A stretch of DNA of 64,000 nucleotides from Selaginella tamariscina (Eukaryota > Streptophyta > Lycopodiopsida > Selaginellales > Selaginellaceae): positions 157,695 through 221,694 of the forward strand of contig PUQB01000379.1 of assembly GCA_003024785.1 (NCBI GenBank), read 5' to 3'. The translations under genes and the position numbers were made by a program. The notes below the pieces were generated by a model. The model did not search any database. It was not told the DNA's origin and was given only the letters and a program-made list of their open reading frames with translations. The stretch's first letter is position 1; each line of letters opens with the position of its first letter. Shown piece after piece: positions 33,941 through 45,043 of this stretch.

Positions 33941-34601
33941 TGTCAAGCCACGATCCAGGAACCAGGAAGAGAACAGGATTCCAAGGACATGAAGGCTTGA
34001 CTCAGGAACAGGACCGAGAGCAGGACAGGAACTAGGAATAGGAACAGGACGGATCTAGGAGCAAGACAGGATCAGGATAGGATCCGGGAGCAAGACAGGG
34101 AATCAGGATAGGATCCGGAGCAAGACAGGAACAGGACAGGATCCCGGAGCAGGACAGGATCCAGGAACAGGACAGGAAATAGGAGCGAGACAGGAACAGG
34201 ACAGGAAACAGACAAGAACAAGACAAGAAAGATTGATCGTAGTAAGACTGGTGTTGATAGTAACTGATTGTACAACAATTAGGTCGGAGCTTTTATGCTC
34301 ACAACTCCAAGAGCTAATCTAGGCATGCATGCAAAAGTGGTTGCATGCATGCAAAAGTGATTGCATGCATGCAGAGGCTAAGATGAGTCCACATGTCCCT
34401 TATCCTCTAGGCATATCCTGTGGCATATCCTGTAGGAATATCCTGTAGGAATCCTGCAACCGAATCCTGTGTCCGGAATCCTGGTAGGAATATCCTGTAG
34501 GAAAATCCTGCAACCCATATCCTGTATCCGGAATCCTGTAGGAAAGTCCTGCAACCCATGTCCTGTATCCGGAATCCTGTATTCTGTATCGGGTCGTGAC
34601 A
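33941..34601 (-). repeat. 5' LTR of C2
   Basis: Near-identical partner of the 28184-28852 LTR. TATA box at 34290-34297, primer-like motif (TTGATAGTAACTG on the + strand) at 34254-34266, CATGCATGC triplet array at 34323-34375. Confidence 0.92.
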
Positions 34602-34606
34602 GCCGG

Positions 34607-34733
34607 ACCATACTAGATACCAAGTGCACTATACGAGCCTGTTTCTTCTACATCTAGGGTTCGTCACATAATTCAGTAGGTAACAACAGTCAACATCCAA
34701 AGTAAAAGAGGAGTCATAATAGAAACTATGACA
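34607..34733 (-). repeat. 3' LTR of LARD-A, second segment
   Basis: Remainder of the left LTR after C2 and its duplicated GCCGG. It ends ACTATGACA next to the polypurine tract. Confidence 0.85.
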
Positions 34734-37700
34734 CACTCCCCGCCTTTGAAAATGTCAACGTCCTCGTTAACATCCAACTCCAAGACTAGATAATGTTAGA
34801 AAAAACTAACCAAAATTAACATATCACTCTATGCAGAGTTAGCCAAAAGTTCACATAATTTCATTACCCCCTTGCATTACGCGAAGTCAAGTACTTCAGA
34901 ATCGTCATTCACTGAGTTGTAAACCCAGCTGCCGGAGGCACCACCTGCGACATGAAGTCACTTGGAGACCTTTTGCACGTCTGCAAAGTTTGTCACCCGA
35001 CGCACACAACACTGGTTAATTTCTTTACTTAACTAGAATTTATATTGGAGGCCTCTAATTAGTGTTGTTGCTGGCCCCTTGGTTATAAGAAAAAAGACTT
35101 GCTTTATTCCTAATATTAAGTGCTATTGACGACCTCTGTCATCTAACACACAACAAGCACTTCTCAAATGCTTGACCAAACACCTTCGCATTTCTTTTGA
35201 TTTTTCAATGGTCCCACATCTCCACATGTTACGATATTATAGCTTACATCTCTGCATCCCTCGATGCTTCTTATTACCCCTTTTCATAAGGGTCTGCTAC
35301 TATACCTATCTCTCATTAGTATATAGCTATGCCAGACTAAGTATGAGACTTTTATCGGAATCAAGTTCTTTTCCGATACAAGAGTACAATTCATAAAACC
35401 CTGTTCTTTGTAAACATGTCAATCTGGCCAAAGGCGATCACAGAGGCGCATGGCTGTACACATGTATACAACAAGGTCTTGCCAATCTTGGTGTGTTATT
35501 AACATAAATTTATTCCTGATAGGATTCAACTTCAGTCAAATCCACGACCAAGTGTGATAGCCTTACCATTTGTCCTTCACAACCATCTTTGTACTCTTTC
35601 ATAACACCGACCAGTTCAGGGACCAGATAAGCTAACATACCATTCTTACAAACTAATGTGGAAACCAGGAAATTCAAACCATCTCTAGTGCTTTAAATAG
35701 CAATCTTTAAATAGCACGTGTCTTAACTAACACTCTCATTGTACTCATTCTCCAAAGAGCACATTATACTAGATGCCATTCAATAATTCCTAACTCCTTA
35801 TCGTACTAAGTTCAAAAATACCAAATTTTAAAACTTAGTTTCCACGATAAGAGTCTCCCTGAACTCGTAATACTGCACGCCTCCATAACATTTATACCGA
35901 TTTCCAACTTTAAAATTGATTATGTAAATGTTTCTCAACACTACATCGAAGTATAGTATTTTCACTAATTCAAGCAATTTAAACATATTTTTAAACTAAT
36001 CCTTATTCCATAAACAGTTGTAATTTCAATATTGATACTCTTGAATTGATAATGATCATTTTAACGTTCAATCAAATCCTAAGTTTATCAACTAGTTGTT
36101 ATACTAGTGGATATAAATTTACAATTATATCAATCTATCAAAATGCTACAACTATAATATAGACATGGTCTTAGTTTACATGAACCGAACTTGAGTTTTT
36201 AAGATGGACATATAATGTTATAATAGTATTCCGAGGAACTTGTTCAGAGACTAAAGGAATCATGAACTAATGTCTGGTTCATCTAATTGATTTAATAAGA
36301 TATCAACCTCCACATAAATGTTATCATAACACTGAAGTGTTATATCAACTTCATGTTTTTAGTCATACCTTATAATTCAATAGATCTCCCCAAACATGAA
36401 TAAAATATCTAGTTCAGTACATTGAACTAAGATACATTATTCACTCTAGACACCTAGCAATCCAGAAAGTATCCCATTGCCCCTCAAGCAATGTATTGAG
36501 AAATGTCTCATTTCTCAACTAACTTGAAAACAACGTTTCAAGTTATATACACTAAGGTAGTGCCTTACCAAAGTGTTAAGACTCAAATCCACTTGAGTCT
36601 TTATATTATATGATTACGATCACCTCATATGATCATAATCAAGTTTGATATTGAGCGCTCCAAACTCAATATTGAAGAAATATCATACCATACTTTGACA
36701 AGTCATTTATAACTAATCTTGAAAGATTGTCATAAATTCTGCCAAAGTTTAGAATATAAATATCTCAACAGATGAGGTGATAGGAGACCTCATATTCTCG
36801 AACCGGATATTGCAACGAACCTTGAACTACAATCATCAAGAAAGGGACACCATCTTCTTGAGCTAATCTCGCTACATAATATCATACTTATAAGAATATT
36901 GAACCAACTTAAGGAACACCATCAAACCTTAAGATAGAACTAACAACTAACCCAAGGAATAAATCACAAACCTTGAATCAAGAGTAGTTTTTATTTTTCA
37001 ATATTCCGAAAGATTGAAGATACATACTTTATTTGTTCTTTAAGTGCTCACATTTGCGACCATGATGCAGAGTCAAGAAACCGTCTTTTGAATAATCGTA
37101 TTCGACTCTAAAAAATGAAATTGATATTGAAATCAATATCAACTTCTAATTCTCATCGAACGCCGACTCTCTGAGGAGGTACATGCACTTAAACCTCTAA
37201 TGAAAATCCGACTATCACTAGCTCATTGGTAATTCTCAACATAAGTTTATCAAACTTAGCAAGTTTCCTTACTTAGTTGATAAACAAAGTGAAGAATCCC
37301 AAATCATGCTCTTCTTAACCAAGGAATCATCCTTGTTCAAGAGCTTATCCCCACATTGCAAACAACGTTACAGATTTCAAGATTAAAGATTAAGTTAAAA
37401 TGAAAATGCACAAGTGTTGGCCGAATGCCTTCACTATGTAAGTCCTTATTACTCAGTAAAATTGAAACTGTAAACGTATGTTTCCAACATTTCTCTTTCT
37501 GATAGATCATGCCATCTATCCCAAAACTGTATCGATAAGAAACCGAAATCCTCAAACTATTATCCCAAGTCTTTCTCATGATCCCATATAAAAACTTCAT
37601 AATCAAGTTAGTCGAGCTAGCTAACTTGAATACAGAGTGCGTGCTTACAACTAACTAAGGTTTCATGTATACTTTTTCAAATCAAGGTGACTTGAACTTA

Positions 37701-38477
37701 GTAAACTATTCCACCTAATGTTACTTGCAGCTAGCATCATCAAAATATTGCGAACATCAGACAATACTTTGACTACATTGGATCTTCAAACCCATTGCTT
37801 AACATATTTCATATGTTAATATTTGACATTCTTGTATTATAAGTTCATCACCATAGTCTGCTTCTGAGTTACACTCTGGAAAACATGCACTATAATGAGA
37901 GCTTATTTTACACACTTTGTCAAAATGTAGTGTTCATCTTATGTTTGAATATGCCCCTTCTCCCAAGTCAAAGATGCACTTCTGAACATAAGTCTTTCCC
38001 CGTTTGAACACTATTGGAACCGATATTGAATCTTGACATAGCCAAAACTCAAAGGACATTGTCGTTCTCAAATCATGTGTTATCCCAAATTCAAACACCT
38101 TAAAGAAAAAGAAAAATTTTCAATAATGTGTAGACTTAGGATATCACAAGATCCACTTCACAAGACTTAGTTTGTAAGCCAGAACAAACTAACATGCCAC
38201 GTCTTGTGGAATATGGTAAAGTAACCTGGACAAAGGTAACCTGGCATACAACTTGGAAGTGCTTCCAAGTGCTACCTTCTAAGTCCATAACCCACACCCA
38301 CTTATGAAGTAGGTGTACTCTGAAGAGTTATAGATCTCAGGACCAACTCTCCACGCAGAATTCAGACATTAGCCGAAAGTGATAGAGTACTTCAAGAATT
38401 TAGAACTAACTAAACCCTAAAATACACTACACTTTAGGTAGTCCTACTGACCGCAGAGAATAGGCTCCGATACCAAT
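34734..38477 (-). mobile_element. LARD-A interior: AT-rich non-coding sequence packed with inverted repeats
   Basis: 3,744 bp with no recognisable protein; the longest frames (under 90 codons) show no domain. The first 350 bp from 34734 and about 130 bp next to the primer site (38345-38463) match element D. Between them (about 35.8-38.3 kb) short perfect inverted repeats follow one another every 30-120 bp. Examples: 35797-35851 (two stacked 8-bp stems), 36496-36518 (10-bp stem, 3-nt loop), 36521-36544, 36579-36600, 36908-36933, 37121-37142, 37501-37520, 37604-37628, 37799-37819, 37928-38013 (nested), 38159-38208 (nested), 38251-38270. LARD-B carries a diverged copy. Confidence 0.8.
38464..38475 (-). 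promoter_or_regulatory. tRNA-iMet primer-binding site of LARD-A
   Basis: TGGTATCGGAGC on the gene strand, 2 nt from the 5' LTR. It matches the common plant initiator-Met site (TGGTATCAGAGC) but for one base and is identical to the D site. Confidence 0.88.
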
Positions 38478-40264
38478 TGTCAGAGTTTTAACCCAAAGGG
38501 CCAACACGTGGCAACACGTGGCTGCCAGGTGGCCATTCGGCGTCATCACCCTTGTGTGAGCAACGCTAAGTTTCCCAGAACAACCCCAACGACCCCTAGG
38601 GTTAGACTCTAATGCCCAAGTGGACAGGAGACTTAGGGTTTAGCCTAAGTCTCCCTAGAATGTCTGCCCCCAGAACCCTTGAGGGATAACCCTAGTTGAC
38701 TTAGGGTTTAGCCTAAGTCTCCCTAGAGTGTCTACCCCAAAACCCTTGAGGGATAACCCTAGTTGACTTAGGGTCTTGCCCTAGAAGACCTAGACAGGCT
38801 CATGCCCTAACCCCCATCAAGGAGACGTGTGTTCCACACATACCCCTGACAGAGCTAAGGCATCGTCACTTACCCCTTGAGGAATCACCCTCATCCGGGA
38901 GTACAACCCCTTTAGGGCGACAAGGGGTACCCTGAACCACGACTAACCCCTAAGGGTTTGAGTGGCCAAGTTATACCCTAGACCTAGGGCTAGTACTTAG
39001 TGAGGACACGAGTGTGTGCCGTAGGCGGACACGAGTGTTCTGCTAAGCAAACTCCCTAAGGCTAGGTTTGGGATAACCCTAAGCACATGACCTTGCGAGT
39101 GCCTCACGAAAGGGCTCTGCTAACATGTTAGGTTGTTCAACCCTTGAATTCCAAGGAGAACACTCCCCTAGCCAAGTGTGCCAAAGCACACCTAGTTATG
39201 AGACCTAACCTCCCTTGAGCGGATGCCCAAGGCTTAGCACCCTAGTGCAAGCACAAGCATGTCTGTTTGAAGTATCCAACCCCTTGGCGACAAGCCCATG
39301 ACATAACCCCAAAGGGCGTGCCTCAGGCGTTGTACCATGTGACGTTTAGCCCAGTGTCACATCTCCATGTGACACTGCCTTCCCCGATGTGGGCTATCAT
39401 GCCATAGCCCTTAGATTCAAGAGTTGCACCAAGTACCACAAACGTGGCTCCTAAATGCCAACTCTAGAACCCTCAATTATCCCTCAAGACTCGGTAAGGA
39501 ACCTGTCAATCAAGAACCCACACCCACAGTTGGACAAGACACGAACGTGCCTGCTTGCTGTGAGTGTTGCTCCTAGCTTGACGTGGAGGAGGAGGCTGGA
39601 GACAAGCCTCAACCTTGCTCTTGGAACGTGCATCCCGACAAGTCCTCCAGGCATGGATTCGCAACGTTAAGGGTAAGCTACCCCGAAGGTGGGACGTACC
39701 CCTGGTCTGAAGTTAGGGCGGCACACAGAGGGTTGTACCTTAACGACACAAGCTGAAGCTTGCACCGGCAAAGAGCAACGAACTCAGTCATGAACCCAGG
39801 AGCTCTCCCATATACTCTACCTTATTTATGTGACGGAGCCCCCCCCCCCCTGTTTTCCTATATGAGTAAGTGGGTGGCACTGAAATGCTAGCCCTTAGAG
39901 AAAATGAGTTGTCCAAACCTAACCTAAACCTAACCCCTAAGGGGGGGGTTTAGGGCGTGGGGTTAGGGCAACCCTAGGGTTAGGTCAACCCTAGGGGTGT
40001 CCCTAACCCTTATTTTGACAAGCTATACTTTGCAAAAACCCCTAACCTGGAACGTCAAAACAAGGGAGAGTTTTCTAAATGGAAGTGCTAGCTTCGCCTA
40101 GAGTTTCTTGCAAATACCTAACGACACCTGGCCGGACCATCACTAGATACCCAAGTACACTATACAGGCCTGTTTCTTCTACATCTAGGGTTCGTCACAT
40201 AATCCAGTAGGTAGCAACAGTCAACGTCCAAAGTAAAAGAGGAGTCGTAGTAGAAACTATGACA
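38478..40264 (-). repeat. 5' LTR of LARD-A (type II, 1,787 bp)
   Basis: TGTCAGAGTTTTAACCC...AAACTATGACA on the + strand. It contains a tandem about 85-bp unit (agacttagggtttagcctaag..., 38630-38790), a palindromic hairpin near 39353-39378, many CCCTAA/CCCTAG words and a poly-C run (39840-39850). Confidence 0.88.
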
Positions 40265-40564
40265 CTAGGTTAGGAAAATTAATCAAAAATTAACGCTAAT
40301 CACTCTATGCAGAGTCAGCAAAAGTTCACAAGTTTTGTTACCCCCCTTGCATTACGAGAAGCTAAATACTTCAGAACCATCGTTCACTGAGTGAGAACTC
40401 AGCTGCTAGAGGTACTACCTGCGACAAGAAGTCATTTGGAGACCTTTTGCATGTTTGTAAAGTCTGTTTCCCAACACAAACAACAAGTTAGTTAATCGAA
40501 TTTATATTGGAGGCCTCTAATTAATGTTGTATGTCGGCCCCTAGGTTAAGAAGAAATAACTTTA

Positions 40565-43500
40565 TTTCTTAATCAGTTTGAGACCTCGCCTCAAACTCAT
40601 TCACCAACTCCATTTGATTCCCATGTCGACTCGCATGCCGGGTATCCTTTCCACCTAACAAAATATTCATGTTTATGTTTTCGCCGTCCATGAATGTTTC
40701 ACCCCTTTAATATTGCCTCAACTTCGAATTCTTTCTCCTCACCAATTAATTCTAGAGGCAGACGTAAACTATGATATCTATCTGGATGTTTCTCATCCTT
40801 GTGGAATGGCTCGAGCAAATTGACATGAAACACATTGTGTATTGTTCCCAACTCTGGAGGAAGATCTAACCCATAAGCCACTTTCCTTACTCGCTTCACA
40901 ACCTTGTATGGACCTATGTAGTGCGATAGAAAATTCTTCAAAAGTTGTTAGAACCTTCAGGTTTCTAGTACTCAACAATATCATATCCCCAACTTGATAT
41001 TCTACATGCCATTGATGTATATCATACTGCTGACGATACCTTTTCTGTGCTATAGCCATCACTTGACGAGCAGCTTCCCATGTCCAATACAACTGTCTAG
41101 TGAACTTTGCTATAGAGGGAACTCGATTGACATCGTCTTTCAATAACACCATACTCTGAGGAATACCACTTTTATTCCCAATTAACACTTCCATCGGGCT
41201 ACACCCGATCATAGTGTGTATTGAGTTATTGTAACATATCTCAGCCATATCCAAGTGTTTAGCCCAATCAAGTTGATCACCTTGAACATCGCATCTGAGA
41301 TAGTCCTTGACTTGTCAATTCACCCTCTCCATTTGACCATTAGTTTGCGGATGGTAGGCTGTACTGAACTTTAGCATCGTACCAAACTGCTTAAACAACG
41401 TTCCCCAAAACTTGTTTGTAAATCAAGAATCCCGATCTGAGATCATCGTTTCCAGTAGCCCGCGTACTCTTATGATTTTGTGGAAGAATAACTTTGTTGC
41501 TTGAATTGCATTCATTGTCTCTATAGTTGGAATGAAATGAGCAACCTTTCAAAACTGATCGGCTGCCACCATGAGCGTGTTAAAACCACAAGATTTTGGC
41601 AATCCCATGATAAAGTCCAAAGTAACACTTTGAAATGGCCGCTCTAGAATCGGTATACACTACAACTTCCCAGTTCATTTTTGCGATCGGCTCTTCACTT
41701 GTTGACATGTGGGGCATGTGGCAACATCGTCTATCATACCCGACCAATAGAATCCTTGTTTCAACAAAGCCAACGTCTTATGCCTTTCACCATGTCCTAC
41801 CAAAGGAACGTTGTGATGCTCTCTTAACAGCCTCTCCCTCCATGTCCCTTCTAGAACATAGAGTCTCCTTTCTTTATAATAAAGAACTCCATCTCGTACT
41901 GCAAAATGCGCATGTTTGAGTGCATCCATTCGATTTTCTATTCCTGCTGGAATATTACCATCTCTTCGTAGTTGATGAACTTATTTCCTCTTTACCACCA
42001 TGCTCAAAGCCTCCTTAGCAAACTTGTCCTGAGGATACGCCGTCACAAATTCATCCACCAAAGTTGACACGGGTGCTGACATAATACGAAGATGACCCTT
42101 CCTATTGAGTGCATCAGCTACCACATTGTCCTTTCCCGCCTTATATCTGATTTCAGGCTGGAATCATGCCAACTTCTGCTGCCATCTAGCATACTTTGGC
42201 AATAGCTTCAGCTGCGTTTCAAAATCCTTAGAGTTACACTATCTATCCAAACCACAGTGCCATGACTTGGAAGATAATGACGCCAATACTCCAAGGAAGC
42301 AACAATAGCATATATCTCTTTTTCATGAGTAGGCCATCGAGTTTGCGCGGCATCTAACTTCTTTGAGAAAAAGGACACTGGATGTCCTTTCTGTTGCAAT
42401 ACACCATCAATTGCAAAGTCGGAAGCGTCACATTCTACTTTAAAGGGATCTTCAAAGATGAGAACTGCAAAACTGGCTCAGAAGAGATAGCTTCTTTTAG
42501 TTTGATGAATGCACGTTGGCACTCTAGAGTCCAATGTCATAGAATGTTCTTTATAAGATCTGTCAATGGGGCTGCTATTTCTGAGTAACCCTTTATGAAT
42601 CTTCGGTAATACCCTGACAAACTAAGAAATAATCTAACTTCATGCACGTCTTTTAAAGTCATCCACTCGATAATAGCTTGAATTTTCTTTGAATCTATGG
42701 CAACCTCCCCACCTAAGATCAAGTGTCCCAAGAAATCTATCTTGGTTTGACCAAATGCACACTTGTTTTCTTTAGCATACAACTAGTTCTCTCTCAACCT
42801 CTGAAACACTCTTTTTGTGTTCCACATGTTCCTCAATTATCGAACAGAAAACCAGAATGTCATCAATATACACCACTACGAACTTGTCTAGATAGTCTCT
42901 AAACACGTCATCCATCATTGTGCAAAAAGTTGCTGGAGCATTGCACAACCTGAATGGCAAAACTAGAAACTCAAATGATCCATAACGCGTTCAAAATCAG
43001 TTAGCATTTCCATTTTGAGCATTGTTTTTCTAATGTCCTCTTTATCTGGTACAAGCGTGATTCGATTATCTCTGGAATACCTCATTTCGATTACATGTTT
43101 ATGGAACCATTCCATACCCAAACAAAGTCAAACCCCGTCATTCAAGACAACTAAGTTTAGCTTAGCCTTTCAACCTTTGATTTGGACAGGAACTGCCCTT
43201 TCTATATTATTAATATTTTGAGAACCTTTGCCAAAATTGATATTTATTTCACACATCTTTATTACATCCAAATTCAATCGACGAGCTAGACTAGTCGATA
43301 TGAAGTTGTATGTTGCTCCAGTATCGATCATCATTTGGACTCGGTCCCCTCGTATCCTTCCTGTCAAATATAGTAAAGGGTCGGTTTTGTCTTGAATAGC
43401 GAATAAGGCAGGTTGTGTATGGCACAACATTACCTCTTCTGACACATCTTCTGGATCTTCAAGCGTTTCTGGTTTAGCAACTTCTTCTTCTACCATCGCC

Positions 43501-44391
43501 TTGAAATGACCCAAATGTTGTGAGGGTGCCCGACATTGTTTAGCGACATGACCAGGCTTGTTACAATTATAACATGTCGGAACCCCACCTACGGATTGCG
43601 AGGGAGCAGACTTTGGAGCCGATCCCTTGGCCTGCTGAGGTGGTGGTAAAGCTAATGATTTTCGAGATCCGATGAGTCTTGATGTATCCAAAAACTTAGA
43701 ACTACCGATAAAGGGACTTGCATTTCGATTCGATGGTGGTTGATCTGGTTGCCTATCAAACCTTATGAACCCAGACTTTGGAGGAAACCTCCTTGATTTA
43801 GGTTTTGCTTCCTCCCCTTTGTACAAGTCTTCTAACGACATGCCATAAGCAACCTTTTGAGCTGCCTCTTGACATTCCCGATAGCTTGTTGGCTTGTACC
43901 TTAAGATTTCCTTTCACATCTTCTCAATCAAGCTAGACATGAAACAACTTCGAGCTTCATCATCGCTCATATTTGGCACCAATCACCGTACACTTTTGAA
44001 TTGATAAACGTGATCCATTGGACTTCTTCGAACTCCTTGTTGACAAAGTGCCAGGTCAGCACGCAATCGCAAACCGAGATCATCCGGCATATACTGCTTT
44101 TTGATCTCCTTTTTTATGTGTTTCTAGCTGTTTTGGTATCCACGTTCACCTTCAACAATTGCCACCAAGTCTTAACTTCTCCTTTAAGAAACTGCTTGGC
44201 ATATGCAACCTTTTCTGTCTTTCTCACTGAAGCAGCCTCGAAATAGCTTTCCATATCATACAACCAGTCATCTAAAACCTTGTAATCCTTTGAACCCATG
44301 AAATCCAAAGGCTTTACTAGTTTGAATTTACTGGGACCTCCACCACCTACTTCCGTCGAAGAATCTGATTTAGAGGAACCTAACATACGTA
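40565..44391 (-). pseudogene. gag-pol of element B, decayed
   Basis: In gene order: gag (44114-44391; DWLYDMESYFEAASVRKTEK), gag plus zinc knuckle and protease (43170-43841; CYNCNKPGHVAKQC, MIDTGATYNFIS), then RT from MPFRLCNAPATF and YIDDIL (42772-42960), RNase H (42208-42399), integrase finger (41675-41929), the integrase tail (40793-41254) and part of a chromodomain (to about 40565). The N-terminal half of RT is missing: sequence jumps at about 42990-43000 from the RT middle to the region after the protease, where D has about 570 bp more. With frameshifts in every domain, B cannot be autonomous. Confidence 0.85.
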
Positions 44392-44785
44392 GGGAAGTTT
44401 GTTCCACGGTTCTCAGATCTGACAACCCCGTTGCGAGGATTGTTAAAACAAGGAGCTCAGTTCTGATGGTCCAAGAAGTGTCAGAAGGTGTTCGAGGATG
44501 TTAAGGCATTGTTGGGATCTCCACCTTTGTTGCGGTATCTGGACTTCACCAAATCCTTTATTCTTCACACCGATGCTTTAGATGTCGAGTTGGGGGTAGA
44601 TTTGTTTCAGGAGACTCCTGATGGTCAGCGGTACCCAATCACTTATGCAAGTCGGAGCCTTAGTGATGCAGAGAAAAATTATTTCATCACGGACAAGGAA
44701 TGTTTGGCAGTCGTATGGGCCTTTCAAAAGTTCCATGCGTATCTACATGGCTCCATGGCTCCAACTTTTGAGCCTCCACAATGTC
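44392..44785 (+). pseudogene. RT/RNase H relic of gypsy element E
   Basis: + strand frame FVPRFSDLTTPLRGLLKQGAQF, a stop, then KKCQKVFEDVKALLGSPPLL and the RNase H start (FILHTDALDVELG, YPITYASRSLSDAEKNYF, TDKECLAVVWAFQKF). It begins abruptly where element B gag ends, so this is the right-hand flank of the B insertion or of a later deletion. Confidence 0.75.
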
Positions 44786-45035
44786 TTCTCGTCTCGGAAG
44801 GACGTGATCAAGGAGGGCATCCGACAACAATGTCACAGGGGCTGCTACTGCCATAGGAGCTTGGGATAACACGTCCACGTCTGCCATGCTAGATCCTGGG
44901 TGATGAACAACTCGAAAATGATATCCTTGCAAAATTAATGCCCAACGTGCAAGTTGTCCCATAACATTTCTCCTCTTCATGATTGAGTTGCAGTTCCGAG
45001 TGTCATGTGGTGGCACTAATTTACATTAACTCCTG
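44765..45035 (-). pseudogene. Inverted RNase H end segment of E
   Basis: Minus-strand frame with GQLARWALILQGYHFRVVHHPGSSMADVDVLSQAP, the part that normally follows directly after the RNase H piece to its left. Here it is flipped relative to both that piece and the integrase to its right. Confidence 0.7.
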
Positions 45036-45043
45036 GTTGCAGT

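Larger units (their letters stand above)
28184..34601 (-). mobile_element. Ty3/gypsy element C2, young full-length chromovirus
   Basis: 6,418 bp with LTRs at 28184-28852 (669 bp) and 33941-34601 (661 bp) that differ by only a few substitutions and short indels. The 5-bp TSD is GCCGG (28179-28183 and 34602-34606). Gag, protease, RT, RNase H, integrase and chromodomain lie in that order on the minus strand, which is the Ty3/gypsy chromovirus order. A polypurine tract (agggaggaggtgc on the gene strand) abuts the 3' LTR at 28853-28865. Only a handful of frameshifts interrupt the coding region. No tRNA-type primer site is present; see the self-priming site. Confidence 0.93.
26575..40264 (-). mobile_element. 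LARD-A: large non-coding LTR retrotransposon, interrupted by C2
   Basis: Both LTRs are type II: left 26575-28183 plus 34607-34733 (split by C2), right 38478-40264. The interior is 34734-38477 (3,744 bp). TSD is CTAGG. A tRNA-iMet-type primer site (38464-38475) and a polypurine tract (34734-34748) are present, but no gag-pol is. Without C2 the element is about 7.27 kb. Its leader next to the primer site and its last about 350 bp match element D, so it looks like a D/B-type element whose coding part was replaced by non-coding sequence. Movement would depend on proteins from B/D-like elements (inference). Confidence 0.85.
25590..44391 (-). mobile_element. Ty3/gypsy element B, broken, hosting LARD-A
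   Basis: A minus-strand chromodomain gypsy element. Its 3' LTR (25590-26512), polypurine tract (26513-26528) and 3' flank to 26574 are separated from its remaining interior (40265-44391) by LARD-A. The duplicated target CTAGG (26570-26574 and 40265-40269) falls inside the B sequence, proving the order. The 5' LTR and leader are missing: B ends in gag around 44375-44391, where the + strand element E resumes. Close relative of D. Confidence 0.8.

Noticed and set aside
37337..37606. Possible small protein in the LARD-A interior
   Set aside because: 89 codons, not preserved in LARD-B, no domain, lies across several inverted repeats.
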